Notes: a model not told the origin generated them from the sequence alone. Counted from the first letter of the stretch, positions 17,851 through 26,411 are shown. The stretch: DNA of 33,304 nt from Desulfobacula sp. (GCF_021107415.1 NZ_JAIOSW010000025.1:1-33304); one strand, 5' to 3'. Translations and numbers: made by a program.

Positions 17851-18579
17851 TTATTGGGCCAGCACCTGGGCAATATGCATAATTTTTATTTGAGAGTTTC
17901 GCCTGTTCAGCATTCCCTGAATATTCATCAGGCAACTGATGTCACACCCCACAACCGCATCCACTTTTGTTGCGATGATGTTGTCCACTTTTTCTTCTAA
18001 AATAGCCGTGGAAATATCAGGATATTTTACGGCAAAGGTACCGCCGAACCCACAGCATTTTTCCGAATTTTTCATTTCAACCAATTGAAGATCTTTGATA
18101 TTGTTCATAAGCTTTCTGGGTTGGTCACCCACCCCTAAATTTCTTAAAAGATGACAGGAGTCGTGGTAGGTTACACGTCCTTTAAAACGGCTTTTCACAT
18201 CTTCAACTTCGAGAATATCCACCAGATATTCTGTGAGCTCAAAAATTTTTTGACTGACCTTTTTTGCCCTTTCCCGCCAGGGGGAGTCGCTTCTAAAAAG
18301 ATTTGGATATTGATGCTTTACCATATCCACACAGGAACCGGATGGACAGACAATCACCTCGGCGGTTTCAAAAATTTCAATAAAGCGTTTAGCAGCAATT
18401 TTTGCCTGCTTACGATAACCTGAATTAAAGGCAGGTTGCCCGCAACAGGTCTGGTTCAAGGGAATATCCACAGAAATGTTTAAGTTTTCAAACAATTGAA
18501 GCATGGCATACCCGACTTGTGGGTACATGCTGTCAACAAGGCATTGAACGAACAAAGTGACTGTCTTCTCTTTGTGCAT
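17851..18579 (-). CDS. lutA: LutA-like Fe-S oxidoreductase (CCG domains)
   Basis: This 242-residue protein has two cysteine-rich CCG domains, seen as TCCGQPAFNSGY with CPSGSCVDM and as HDSCHLLRNLG, KCCGFGGTF and GCDISCLMN. The same domain is found in HdrB and GlpC and binds a noncubane cluster. It is the first gene of lutABC. I chose ATG 18579 (MHKEKTVTLFVQCLVDSMYP) because AAAGGAAA lies ten bases before it; an ATG 39 bases further upstream has no ribosome site. It lies 93 bases after the TRAP large permease gene. Confidence 0.9.
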   Translation of the reverse strand: MHKEKTVTLFVQCLVDSMYPQVGYAMLQLFENLNISVDIPLNQTCCGQPAFNSGYRKQAKIAAKRFIEIFETAEVIVCPSGSCVDMVKHQYPNLFRSDSPWRERAKKVSQKIFELTEYLVDILEVEDVKSRFKGRVTYHDSCHLLRNLGVGDQPRKLMNNIKDLQLVEMKNSEKCCGFGGTFAVKYPDISTAILEEKVDNIIATKVDAVVGCDISCLMNIQGMLNRRNSQIKIMHIAQVLAQ

Positions 18580-18672
18580 GATGTGAGATTTCCTTTTAAT
18601 ATTTATTTTAGAGATCATTACACATGGCTATGAACCTATTCATTCTTAGTTCATAGTTATCCATCCTCATAT

Positions 18673-20073
18673 TTATCCATAAGCCACTGACGGAAGCCAG
18701 GTGACAAGCCAGGGCCACATCATAACAATAAACAATCCTGTTAATTGCAAAATAATAAATGGAATGACCCCTTTGTAGATATCCATCAGTTTGATTTCCG
18801 GAGGAGAAACCCCCTTTAGATAAAAAATAGCAAACCCCACAGGGGGGGTAAGAAAGGATGTCTGCAAACTAATGGCTACCAATATGGCAAACCAGACAAG
18901 CTCAGGGTTGCCAATGGTCCCGAATCCTGGAATATCAAGGCCTAAGCGTGTTATAACAGGAGACAAAATTGGCAGGATGATCAGGGTAATCTCAATCCAG
19001 TCCAGGAAAAATCCAAGCAAAAAGACCATTCCAAGTATCACTGTGATAATGCCATAGGGTCCGAAGGGAAGGCCTGAAAAAAGGCCTGCAATAAATTCAT
19101 CGCCGCCAAGCTCTCTTAACACCAGGGCAAAGCAGGTCGCTCCGATAAGGATACCGAAAATATATCCGGTTGTGTTAAAGGTGTTTTGTAAAACTTCTTT
19201 GAAAATTTTAAAATTCAACTTTTTATTGGTAAGTGCCAGCACGATTGAGCCCAGCGCTCCGATACCGCTTGCTTCGGTTGGTGTTGCAACTCCTATAAAT
19301 ATGGATCCCAACACTGCAAGAATCAATGCTCCGGTGGGAAGGATGGTTTTGAATACCTCCCAGACGGCACTGAATTTTAATTCCTGCTGATCTTCGGCAA
19401 GGGGTGCATTCTGTGGACGAAGAAAACCATAGCCCAGTATATAAATCATATAGAGCAGGCCCAGAATAATTCCGGGTATCAATGCGCCCATAAATAAATC
19501 TCCCACGGGCAGGCTTAATTGATCGGCCATCATCACCAGCATAATACTGGGAGGTATTAGAATACCTAAGGTGCCTGAAGCGCACACGGTTCCCACTGCC
19601 AAAGGTTTTGCATAGCCCTGCTTGAGCATGGCCGGAAGAGATAATAATCCCAGAAGTACTACAGATGCGCCAATGATCCCTGTTGCTGCGGCAAGAAGAA
19701 TACCGATGACAGTGACACTAATGGCAAGTCCCCCTCTAACCTTGCCGAACAGACCCTGCATGGCAATCATCATTTTTTCTGCAATACCGGATCTGTCCAA
19801 CATCAATCCCATGAAAATAAACATTGGCAGGGCAATCAGTATCCAGTTATAAAGGACTTTATAAAGACGATTAACGACAATACCGATGGTCATGTAGTCA
19901 AGTCCTGTAATCGTACCCAGCCAGAGATCTGAACAATAGCCGATTAATGTGAAGGCCATGGCCACACCACCCAAAATAAAAGCTATTGGGTATCCGGTGA
20001 ACAAAAGCACGATAAAACTAAGCATCATCCCTATGACAAGGATACCATTAGAATCCATCAGATTTTTTCCCAT
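18673..20073 (-). CDS. dctM: TRAP transporter large permease (DctM type)
   Basis: This 466-residue integral membrane protein has about twelve to thirteen helices and the DctM signatures GVATPTEASGIGALGSIVLA and PPSIMLVMMADQLSLPVGDL. It forms the sodium-coupled channel of a tripartite ATP-independent periplasmic transporter. Its start overlaps the small-permease gene by 26 bases; a second in-frame ATG (20058, MDSNGILVIG) is about as plausible. The extended sequence resembles the mannitol/chloroaromatic/2-oxoacid branch rather than C4-dicarboxylate DctM. Confidence 0.95.
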   Translation of the reverse strand: MGKNLMDSNGILVIGMMLSFIVLLFTGYPIAFILGGVAMAFTLIGYCSDLWLGTITGLDYMTIGIVVNRLYKVLYNWILIALPMFIFMGLMLDRSGIAEKMMIAMQGLFGKVRGGLAISVTVIGILLAAATGIIGASVVLLGLLSLPAMLKQGYAKPLAVGTVCASGTLGILIPPSIMLVMMADQLSLPVGDLFMGALIPGIILGLLYMIYILGYGFLRPQNAPLAEDQQELKFSAVWEVFKTILPTGALILAVLGSIFIGVATPTEASGIGALGSIVLALTNKKLNFKIFKEVLQNTFNTTGYIFGILIGATCFALVLRELGGDEFIAGLFSGLPFGPYGIITVILGMVFLLGFFLDWIEITLIILPILSPVITRLGLDIPGFGTIGNPELVWFAILVAISLQTSFLTPPVGFAIFYLKGVSPPEIKLMDIYKGVIPFIILQLTGLFIVMMWPWLVTWLPSVAYG

Positions 20074-20593
20074 GATTATTTTTAAGATAAATTACAGCCC
20101 GGATCAGCCGGGACAAAGAACCGCAAAGCAATAAAAAAAATGCAATGGGAATAATAGATTTGATTGCCCATCGATACCCAAGCCCCATGGGCGCAGCAGA
20201 TCGTTCTCCCACCCGAAATGCTTCTGCAGCAAAATCCCAGCCGTGCATAAGAAAAATAAAAATCATGGGCCAAAGAAATAAAATTATACCCATGATTTCT
20301 ATTTTTTCTTTTGTCGGCCTGGAAAATCGTGACTGCATGATGTCTAAACGGATATGGGAATCTTTCACAAAAGCGTATGAAAAGCTCAACATAACAACCA
20401 CTGCATATATATGCCATTGTATCTCCTCAAGCGCTACAAAACTTTTTTGGAAGACGTAGCGAAGAATGACCTGGATAATAATCATCGCAAGTAGTAAGGC
20501 AATCAGCCATGATGCGGCATTACCGACACCCATGATTATTCTGTCCGGAAGATCCAGTAAGCTTTTTTGGGTGGTTTTTTCATCAACTTTCAT
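20048..20593 (-). CDS. dctQ: TRAP transporter small permease (DctQ type)
   Basis: This 181-residue protein has four hydrophobic helices and the DctQ pattern RYVFQKSFVALEEIQWHIYA and DSHIRLDIMQSRFS. It partners with the large permease in the inner membrane. It follows the binding-protein gene by 17 bases and overlaps the next gene, so the three genes form one transcription unit. Confidence 0.93.
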   Translation of the reverse strand: MKVDEKTTQKSLLDLPDRIIMGVGNAASWLIALLLAMIIIQVILRYVFQKSFVALEEIQWHIYAVVVMLSFSYAFVKDSHIRLDIMQSRFSRPTKEKIEIMGIILFLWPMIFIFLMHGWDFAAEAFRVGERSAAPMGLGYRWAIKSIIPIAFFLLLCGSLSRLIRAVIYLKNNHGKKSDGF

Positions 20594-20610
20594 GATTTAA
20601 CCCTTTGATT

Positions 20611-21678
20611 TTATTGTTTGATTTTTCGAGGTAAAAAACCGATTTCTTTCCAATAGGCATAATCTGCTCTGAATGCAGACATATCATCCCATATTTTTTT
20701 AAATTCAGGTCTTTGTTCACCCTGCTCTAAAACCACTTCATCCCAGGTTTTTTTAAACAAAGACAGCATGTCATCGGACCAGTACATTGTTTTAACGCCA
20801 TGGGTATTAACATTCTCTTTGATTGCCGCTCCCTGAATGGCTTCACAGTGGGCAATCGTTCTTACGATGTTTGCTTTGGTTGCCATCTCTATCAGCGCCT
20901 GCTGGCTTTTGGACATCTTATTCCAGGTATCCTTGTTTATGAGCATTTCAAGCAATGTAGCCTGTTGGTGCCATCCTGGGAAATAATTATATTTTACAAC
21001 CTTATAGAACCCAAGTTTTTGATCAATGGCAGGAAATGAAAATTCAGCAGCGTCGATAACACCTTTTTCAAGTGCCTGGAAAATTTCTCCGGCCGGCATT
21101 ACATTGACAGCAACACCTAATTTCTGCATTACTTTTCCGCCAAGCCCTAAAAATCTCATTTTCAACCCTTTAAAATCTTCAGGACCATTAATTGGTTTGC
21201 TGAACCAGCCTGATGTTTCAGGGGAAATGATTGCATAGGGCAACACTTTCACATTGTAGCCTGCATTATCATACATTTCCTGATAAAGTTTAAGCCCGTT
21301 ACCGTTAAAAATCCAGGCCAGGTATTCATCTGCTTCCGGTCCAAAAGGCACAGTTGAAAAAAGAGCCGCTTCCGGAATTTTTCCTTGCCAGTAAACACCG
21401 GCACCAAATCCTGCATTGACTTTACCCGAGGAAACAGCACCCAGAATTTCAAATGGCGGAAGAAGCTTACCGGGTTCATAATATTTGATCTGGATATTTC
21501 CGCCACTGGCCGCCTTGATATCTTCAGCAAGTGCCGGAATAGAATCGCCCAAAACAGGAAGCGATGTTGCAAAGCAGAGCGGGGTTTTAAGCAGCAGCTT
21601 TTTTTCTTGAGCATTAGCGCTAACAGCCAGCATCAGGACCAAGCCGATAGAAATAATGGTTAGAGTGATTTTTTTCAT
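20611..21678 (-). CDS. dctP: TRAP transporter periplasmic binding protein (DctP type, 2-oxoacid/lactate-like branch)
   Basis: These 355 residues start with a signal peptide (MKKITLTIISIGLVLMLAVS, cleavage near ANA-QE). The domain core contains the DctP consensus LKMRFLGLGGKVMQKLGVAV, followed by LEKGVIDAAEFSFPAIDQKL and GFYKVVKYNYFPGWHQQ. That second block resembles the binding proteins TakP of Rhodobacter sphaeroides (2-oxoacids) and TTHA0766 of Thermus (calcium lactate), from memory of those families. It is the first gene of the operon, behind a divergent regulator. The ligand is probably a 2-oxo or 2-hydroxy monocarboxylate, which fits the Lut and oxidoreductase genes downstream. Confidence 0.88.
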   Translation of the reverse strand: MKKITLTIISIGLVLMLAVSANAQEKKLLLKTPLCFATSLPVLGDSIPALAEDIKAASGGNIQIKYYEPGKLLPPFEILGAVSSGKVNAGFGAGVYWQGKIPEAALFSTVPFGPEADEYLAWIFNGNGLKLYQEMYDNAGYNVKVLPYAIISPETSGWFSKPINGPEDFKGLKMRFLGLGGKVMQKLGVAVNVMPAGEIFQALEKGVIDAAEFSFPAIDQKLGFYKVVKYNYFPGWHQQATLLEMLINKDTWNKMSKSQQALIEMATKANIVRTIAHCEAIQGAAIKENVNTHGVKTMYWSDDMLSLFKKTWDEVVLEQGEQRPEFKKIWDDMSAFRADYAYWKEIGFLPRKIKQ

Positions 21679-21734
21679 TACAGTTTCTCCTTATTAGATG
21701 ATTAAAATACAATTATGCCATTCGTGGCCTGATA

Positions 21735-21764
21735 GTCATACCAAAATTTTTTTGGCGGTGTCAA
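21735..21764 (-). promoter_or_regulatory. Predicted promoter of the TRAP-lut operon
   Basis: On the minus strand TTGACA (21764-21759) and TATGAC (21740-21735) are separated by 18 bases, 57 bases upstream of the dctP start codon. The -35 box is perfect and the -10 box is weaker, as expected of an activated or derepressed promoter. Confidence 0.5.
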
Positions 21765-21967
21765 GTTTTTTTTACCCCTCAATAATGAGTTTTAAATATG
21801 GACAAATTGCTCAGTTACTGAAATTACCGATTTAATCAGATGGTGTAAGTATTTTCTATTGGGTTGTTAAGAGATCTATGCCATAAAATATTGGTAATAT
21901 CAGCTAATGACATATAAAAGCTTACTAATTGTGGCTAATATTTCATGGAACACCCAATCTGCATTGT

Positions 21968-21978
21968 TGGTCAGACCA
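21968..21978. promoter_or_regulatory. Candidate operator for the GntR/FadR-type regulator
   Basis: TGGTC-A-GACCA is a perfect 11-base palindrome of the TGGT...ACCA type bound by FadR, PdhR and LldR-like regulators. It lies between the divergent genes, 107 bases before the regulator start and 13 bases upstream of the regulator's -35 box. One protein could therefore control itself and the TRAP-lut operon. Confidence 0.65.
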
Positions 21979-21990
21979 CAAAATATGTTG

Positions 21991-22019
21991 TTGACAAATT
22001 ATGATTTGATATCTATTTT
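21991..22019 (+). promoter_or_regulatory. Predicted promoter of the GntR-family regulator
   Basis: TTGACA (21991-21996) and TATTTT (22014-22019) have 17-base spacing. The candidate operator at 21968-21978 is just upstream. Confidence 0.6.
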
Positions 22020-22084
22020 AAACGGATACAAGGAAAGTTGATTTGTTAAAGATATAAATCATTAATTTCATCTGGAATTAAAAT

Positions 22085-22810
22085 ATGAGTACGATATTTA
22101 AAAAAGTAAGATTACAAAAAGTTAGTGAAGAAATTGCAAATCAGATTCGGAATTTGATCAAAGATGGAAAATTGCAATCCGGCGAAAAACTTCCACCGGA
22201 AAGAATATTTTCAGAAATGTTCGGTGTAGGCCGGTCGTCTTTGAGGGAAGCGATCAATATTCTTGAAACCCAAGGCTTTGTCGAAACCAGAAAAAGACAG
22301 GGCTTATATATCAGTAGTTTGAGCAAATTAATTATTTCCGATCCGTTACGCCAGATCCTTGAGGAGGATAAAGAAAAACTGATTCAGCTCTATGAAGTCC
22401 GTAAAGATATCGAGCTGGCATCTATAATGGCTGCAGCTGAACACCGTACAAAAGCCGATCTTGAAAAGATAAAACAGATCCTTAAAAAAATGGAAGTAGA
22501 CATGAAAAATGGAACGATAGGTCTAAGTGATGATCTTGAATTCCATCTCGCCATTGCCCAGTCCAGTCACAATATTTTCAGAAGCCATATTTTAAAAAAT
22601 ATTTTTGATATTTCAGATAATGATCTTCAATATGTCATAAACATAATGGTTGGCGATAAGGCAAACATTATGAAGCTTTTTGAGCAACACCAGAATGTGT
22701 TTCTTTCAATTGAAAAAAAAGATTCTTCTTCCGCAAGAATGATGATGGCCGAACATCTGGAATGGGTTGAACAAAAGTGGAAAATTTTTATACAACAACA
22801 CTCAAATTAA
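22085..22810 (+). CDS. FadR-subfamily GntR transcription regulator
   Basis: The 241-residue protein has an N-terminal winged helix (EEIANQIRNLIKDGKLQSGE, LPPERIFSEMFGVGRSSLRE, AINILETQGFVETRKRQGLY) and a C-terminal FCD ligand domain with the metal-binding pattern D...H (DDLEFHLAIAQSSHN) and a further His in EQHQNVF. LutR, LldR and PdhR belong to this subfamily and respond to lactate or pyruvate-type ligands. It is divergent from the TRAP-lut operon, across 406 bases. It is the probable main regulator of that operon. Confidence 0.92.
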   Translation: MSTIFKKVRLQKVSEEIANQIRNLIKDGKLQSGEKLPPERIFSEMFGVGRSSLREAINILETQGFVETRKRQGLYISSLSKLIISDPLRQILEEDKEKLIQLYEVRKDIELASIMAAAEHRTKADLEKIKQILKKMEVDMKNGTIGLSDDLEFHLAIAQSSHNIFRSHILKNIFDISDNDLQYVINIMVGDKANIMKLFEQHQNVFLSIEKKDSSSARMMMAEHLEWVEQKWKIFIQQHSN

Positions 22811-23134
22811 AATATTAGTTGATTGTTGCCAAAAAAATCTATTAAAATAATTGAACCACATGTTTACTGCGAATTCGACCATAATAACAAGGTTCAAATT
22901 AATCACACAGACAATGAATCCGGCTCTGGGGCCAAATGCAATGTCAGTCATGACTAAAAATATTGTTAATACAACCAGTGCCTTATCTATCACACGACTG
23001 TAGATGGATTTGATATCCATTGCAAAACTACCTGGCGAGCTATTGGTTTTTTTCCTTTTCTGCCAGCCATTATTATCACGCTTTCTTCCAACAAACTCAC
23101 ACAAAGGATTTGGTCGATTCTGTTTGAATGTCAT
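22802..23134 (-). CDS. Hypothetical small membrane protein (doubtful)
   Basis: The 110-codon ORF encodes a basic start and two hydrophobic segments (ALVVLTIFLVMTDIAF and AGFIVCVINLNLVIMVEFAV). I recognise no family. No ribosome site precedes ATG 23134; an internal ATG at 23020 (MDIKSIYSRVIDK) is another possible start. It slightly overlaps the end of the GntR gene on the other strand. It may be a real small membrane protein or a fragment. Confidence 0.35.
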   Translation of the reverse strand: MTFKQNRPNPLCEFVGRKRDNNGWQKRKKTNSSPGSFAMDIKSIYSRVIDKALVVLTIFLVMTDIAFGPRAGFIVCVINLNLVIMVEFAVNMWFNYFNRFFWQQSTNILI

Positions 23135-23218
23135 GACTTAGTTACTATATAATTTACATGTAATGATACCCAAAAACTAATGTCTCTAATTTATCTGAAC
23201 GATTTTTTATAATAGGTC

Positions 23219-23301
23219 AATTTTATTTTTTCTCAAACGGAACAATAAAAACGGGTGTTCTCGATCGCTTCAAGACCTCTTTTTCAATAGCCCATGGTTT
23301 T
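23219..23301 (-). pseudogene. UspA C-terminal fragment
   Basis: The minus strand reads KEVLKRSRTPVFIVPFEKK and stop, nearly identical to the C-terminus of the UspA at 10307-10831 (NVLKRSIIPIFIVPFEKK). Nucleotide similarity continues past the stop for a few bases (TAAAAT in both). Upstream only a smear of the GxxHxG motif region remains. It is the remnant of a second uspA-type gene, next to the RIT element. Confidence 0.7.
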
Positions 23302-23582
23302 CATCCCCATACCCCAGTGTAAAATTATTAGAATAATAAATTTCTTTTACATGGGAGACCATAAAATCAAATGAACAAATATGCCGTTAAGCAATTGGAG
23401 ATGATGCTGATTGAATGGAACTCAAGACTACTTGTATATAGATTGATTCTTCCAATGTTCCACGATTCAAAAGGTATCAGAACAGTTTTGCATTAGATAA
23501 AAATTGTAGGAAGCAAAAAAATCACAATCAAAACCTGGTTTCCTCGTGAGTAATTATGGTATTTATGTAGCCAGTATTTTTC
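23302..23582. other. Noncoding flank left of the recombinase element
   Basis: No gene is supported. At 23556-23568 it contains ATGGTATTTATGT, which nearly repeats ATGGTATTATGT found at the outer right edge of the element (27611-27622). Confidence 0.4.
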
Positions 23583-23692
23583 TGTTGCGAGTTTACCCCG
23601 CCTTATCCCGCAGACCCCGCCCCTTTTTTTTAAACAATACCCCGCCAACCTTTCGCATAGGCCGATCATAGATCTGAGGAGGTACCAGGTCT

Positions 23693-24235
23693 ATGAAAAA
23701 GAAAATACGAAGACGCAGGTGCAAACACTGTGATGATTTATACAAGCCGGATCCCCGCAATCTGAAAAGACAAAAGTTCTGTAGAAAATCAAAATGCAAA
23801 GAAGCCAGCAAGCGATACAGTCAGCAAAAATGGTTAAAGAAATCCAAAAATAAAGACCATTTTTCAGGCCCTGAAAACGTCATCCGTGTTCAGCAGTGGC
23901 GCCAGCAAAACCCAGGTTACTGGAAACGAAAAAAATCTAAAAACACCACGTCCTTAATTGAAGGTGCGTTACAAGAGACCTTATCACTGAAGACCATTAC
24001 TGACAAAGGATTTTCAAGTGATTTAATGCAAAATGCGTTACAAGATTCCTTATCAGCTAAAACCATTGTCCTTATTGGCTTTGATACCCAGTTAAATAAA
24101 ACTGCGTTACAAGATATCATTGATTTCACAGATCAGGGAACAGTAAAATTGGTGCCTGATGTTCTTAAAAAACTGATTGACCAAAAAAAAGGGGGTCGAC
24201 ATGGGCAAATGCTTTTCTTCCCAGGAACTTTATGA
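23693..24235 (+). CDS. RIT-element accessory protein with Cys-rich N-terminus and 23-residue repeats
   Basis: This is a 180-residue basic protein. Residues 1-40 hold CKHCDDLYKPDPRNLKRQKF and CRKSKCKEASKRY, a likely zinc-binding CxxC...CxxxxC module. A conserved-looking segment VIRVQQWRQQNPGYWKRKK follows. Residues about 91-150 contain three repeats beginning ALQ-E/D (ALQETLSLKTI, ALQDSLSAKTI, ALQDIIDFTDQ). Strong GAGGAGGT precedes ATG 23693. It overlaps the next gene by 35 bases. It is probably DNA-binding and part of the element; its function is unknown. Confidence 0.8.
   Translation: MKKKIRRRRCKHCDDLYKPDPRNLKRQKFCRKSKCKEASKRYSQQKWLKKSKNKDHFSGPENVIRVQQWRQQNPGYWKRKKSKNTTSLIEGALQETLSLKTITDKGFSSDLMQNALQDSLSAKTIVLIGFDTQLNKTALQDIIDFTDQGTVKLVPDVLKKLIDQKKGGRHGQMLFFPGTL
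23966..24114 (+). repeat. GCGTTACAAGA three times at exact 69-base spacing
   Basis: Copies begin at 23966, 24035 and 24104, inside the accessory gene, and set a 23-codon protein repeat. The core stays identical while the surroundings diverge. Confidence 0.85.
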
Positions 24236-24485
24236 GTTACGAAATTCAATACCAATAGATGTTTTAATCGAAAAAGAATTGGCTATTCCATCCAAAATCA
24301 GTGAGGGCTTTTTTCGTTTTCTGTGTCCCTTGTGCAACGAGTTCCAAACAGCGGTCAATCCTAAAACTAATCTTGGCAGATGCTTCCGGTGTGAGAAAAA
24401 CTTTAATACCATTGATATGGTGATGGTCTGGCACAGCACCGGGTTTGTCGACAGTGTCAAATATCTTCAGACAATTTTAAAGTAG
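24201..24485 (+). CDS. CHC2-like (primase-type) zinc-finger protein
   Basis: The 94 residues resemble the DnaG primase N-terminal zinc domain: FFRFLCPLCNEFQTAVNP, LGRCFRCEKNFNTIDMVMVW and VDSVKYLQTILK match the ...CP-H...F.C..C...G..IDF pattern, with Cys in place of the His. The four ligands are two CxxC pairs. ATG 24201 is chosen because GGGGG lies before it; an upstream TTG (24177) has no ribosome site. It ends 8 bases before the first recombinase gene. Such fingers bind single-stranded DNA in primases; here the role may be in element replication or strand handling. Confidence 0.82.
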   Translation: MGKCFSSQELYELRNSIPIDVLIEKELAIPSKISEGFFRFLCPLCNEFQTAVNPKTNLGRCFRCEKNFNTIDMVMVWHSTGFVDSVKYLQTILK

Positions 24486-24493
24486 GACAAACC

Positions 24494-25450
24494 ATGACAC
24501 CTGATCCGCATAAAGGATTTACCCAACGTTTTATCAAGAGCTGTAAAATTCCTGAAGAATTTAGGGTAAGACGGAACGTACTGCCAACGGAATACGAGCA
24601 ATACCTGAATTATTATCGACTTCAAGTTCGAAGTAGACAAACAGTCCAGGGTGTGTGGAAAATACTATCCGGCTTTGATATCTATCTTCAAAAATCAAAT
24701 AGTTCTCTTTGTAAAATCTCAATCGAACAGGTTGATCATTTCTTAGGGCACTATAATAAAAATTATACTTCTGGAGTATGTAGAACTCATAGATCAAATC
24801 TGCGCCAATTTTTAAAATATCTATATCGGGAGGGATATATCAAAAAGGACCTTGCCCCATTGGTGGTAAGCCCTCCAGACTTTGGGCGATCAAATCCACC
24901 TAAATTTTTACGCCCAAAAGAAGTCGAGAAAGTATTTAACAGTCTCGATCTGTCTAATGCAAAAGATCTTCGCACTTATGCCGGGATGCACCTGATTTAC
25001 TACCTGGGATTACGTCCCAAAGAAATCAGTTTGATAACGCTGGATGATATCTCATTCAAACAAAAAGAAATTTTTATTCGATCCAGAAAGAATTTTAGCC
25101 CGGCTCATCTTCCGCTCCCGGATGACATCATCAAGGCAATCACCGCTTATATCGTTGGAGGGAGGCCGAAAAGTGAACGTCGGACTTTGTTTTTACAGAT
25201 TGTCCCACCTTATCAGCCTGTTAAAAATAATAATATATCCCACTTTATCCGGAAGTGCATGCATAAAAACAATCTTAAGGGAAGCACGTATTGGCTGCGT
25301 CACTCATATGCGCAAAACCTTCTGGAGGCTGGCGCATCCATTTTTGAAATCAAAGAGATGATGGGTCATAAAAATATCGAGTCAAGCCGTAAGTATTTGA
25401 GTATCCATATTAACCTTATGCGGAAGATTATCCTTGATGAAACGGTTTAA
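24494..25450 (+). CDS. Tyrosine recombinase A of the trio (box II His replaced)
   Basis: This 318-residue integrase-family protein has an N-terminal SAM-like core-binding domain (about 20-130) and a C-terminal catalytic domain. It shows Arg in LGLRPKE, the box II Arg in YWLRHSYA, GH in MMGHKN and the Tyr nucleophile near residue 301 (SSRKYL). The usual first His of HxxR is Tyr266. AGGA precedes ATG 24494. It is the first gene of the trio. Loss of the His may mean a specialised or weakened cleavage role within a mixed complex. Confidence 0.92.
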   Translation: MTPDPHKGFTQRFIKSCKIPEEFRVRRNVLPTEYEQYLNYYRLQVRSRQTVQGVWKILSGFDIYLQKSNSSLCKISIEQVDHFLGHYNKNYTSGVCRTHRSNLRQFLKYLYREGYIKKDLAPLVVSPPDFGRSNPPKFLRPKEVEKVFNSLDLSNAKDLRTYAGMHLIYYLGLRPKEISLITLDDISFKQKEIFIRSRKNFSPAHLPLPDDIIKAITAYIVGGRPKSERRTLFLQIVPPYQPVKNNNISHFIRKCMHKNNLKGSTYWLRHSYAQNLLEAGASIFEIKEMMGHKNIESSRKYLSIHINLMRKIILDETV

Positions 25451-26411
25451 AAGTTTTTTGGCTGAACAAATGGAAGATTTTATCAAATATCGTCTTCAAC
25501 TGGGTTATTCAGATAGTGTGATGGTATACTGTCTTCAGCTGCTTGATCGACATGTAGTTGAAAAAAAAGTAACTTGGGCATCATTTGATCCGTTATTTTT
25601 TATCAAGTTCAGAGCAGATCTTGATCATGAAAACCGATCCATAAATATGAGTTTTAGAATGATCAAGATATTCCTTAATTATCTTATACGCAAAGATTTG
25701 ATCCTGGAAAATCCATTACAGGAAATTACCCAATTACAAGAAAATCAAGTTATTCCTTTTATATTTTCTCCAAAAGAAACAGACCTTTTCCTTAATGCTG
25801 TAATCAAGTTGATGCGAACAACCGAGAGGTTTTATTTATCAGATTTTAGCGCCTATATCGCCTTTTTGTTGATGGCTCGATGCGGGCTTAGATCTTCGGA
25901 AACTCTTAATTTATTAAAAACTCATTACAGACCCGAAGAAAGAACAATCTATATTGAAAAAACAAAGTTTAGAAAAGACCGATTGATCCCTATACCAAAA
26001 GCCGTAGCCTATGAAATAAACAACCTGTTAAACGTTCGCCTGTCGTTTCTTGATGAGGATGACAGTATTTTTTTGCTGGTAAAAGTGAAAGGGGGTAAAT
26101 TGATACGTATTTTTATAAATCGAAGATTTAAAAAGGCTCTCACCTATATTAATCTTGATCAGCCTCGAAAAGTAATCGGTGCCACAAACTTCAGCGGGCC
26201 GTCACACCACTCCCTGAGGCATTCGTTTGCTGTGAACACGCTAAAACGAATTAAACAGCAGGGTAAATCTTGCCAAAATGCCCTGCCGGTACTGGCAGTT
26301 TACATGGGCCACAGCAAATACAAATATACAACCCATTATTTAAAAGTGCTGGATGCTGAGCATCGCGGCCAAATGCTTAATTTTTCAATGTCAACGAGTG
26401 AGGGTGTATGA
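25437..26411 (+). CDS. Tyrosine recombinase B of the trio
   Basis: This protein of about 324 residues has the full catalytic set: Arg in RCGLRSSE, a Lys-containing hairpin KFRKDRLIPIP, HSLRHSFAVN, GH in YMGHSKY and Tyr in TTHYLKV. The start is ATG 25437; a TTG one codon earlier is less likely. It overlaps recombinase A by 14 bases, so translation is probably coupled. A 325-residue length is normal. Confidence 0.93.
   Translation: MKRFKSFLAEQMEDFIKYRLQLGYSDSVMVYCLQLLDRHVVEKKVTWASFDPLFFIKFRADLDHENRSINMSFRMIKIFLNYLIRKDLILENPLQEITQLQENQVIPFIFSPKETDLFLNAVIKLMRTTERFYLSDFSAYIAFLLMARCGLRSSETLNLLKTHYRPEERTIYIEKTKFRKDRLIPIPKAVAYEINNLLNVRLSFLDEDDSIFLLVKVKGGKLIRIFINRRFKKALTYINLDQPRKVIGATNFSGPSHHSLRHSFAVNTLKRIKQQGKSCQNALPVLAVYMGHSKYKYTTHYLKVLDAEHRGQMLNFSMSTSEGV

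Noticed and set aside
23595..23653. Three ACCCCGCC-type motifs as a CRISPR-like or operator array
   Set aside because: Spacing is irregular and units are only eight bases; kept only as possible recombinase-related motifs.
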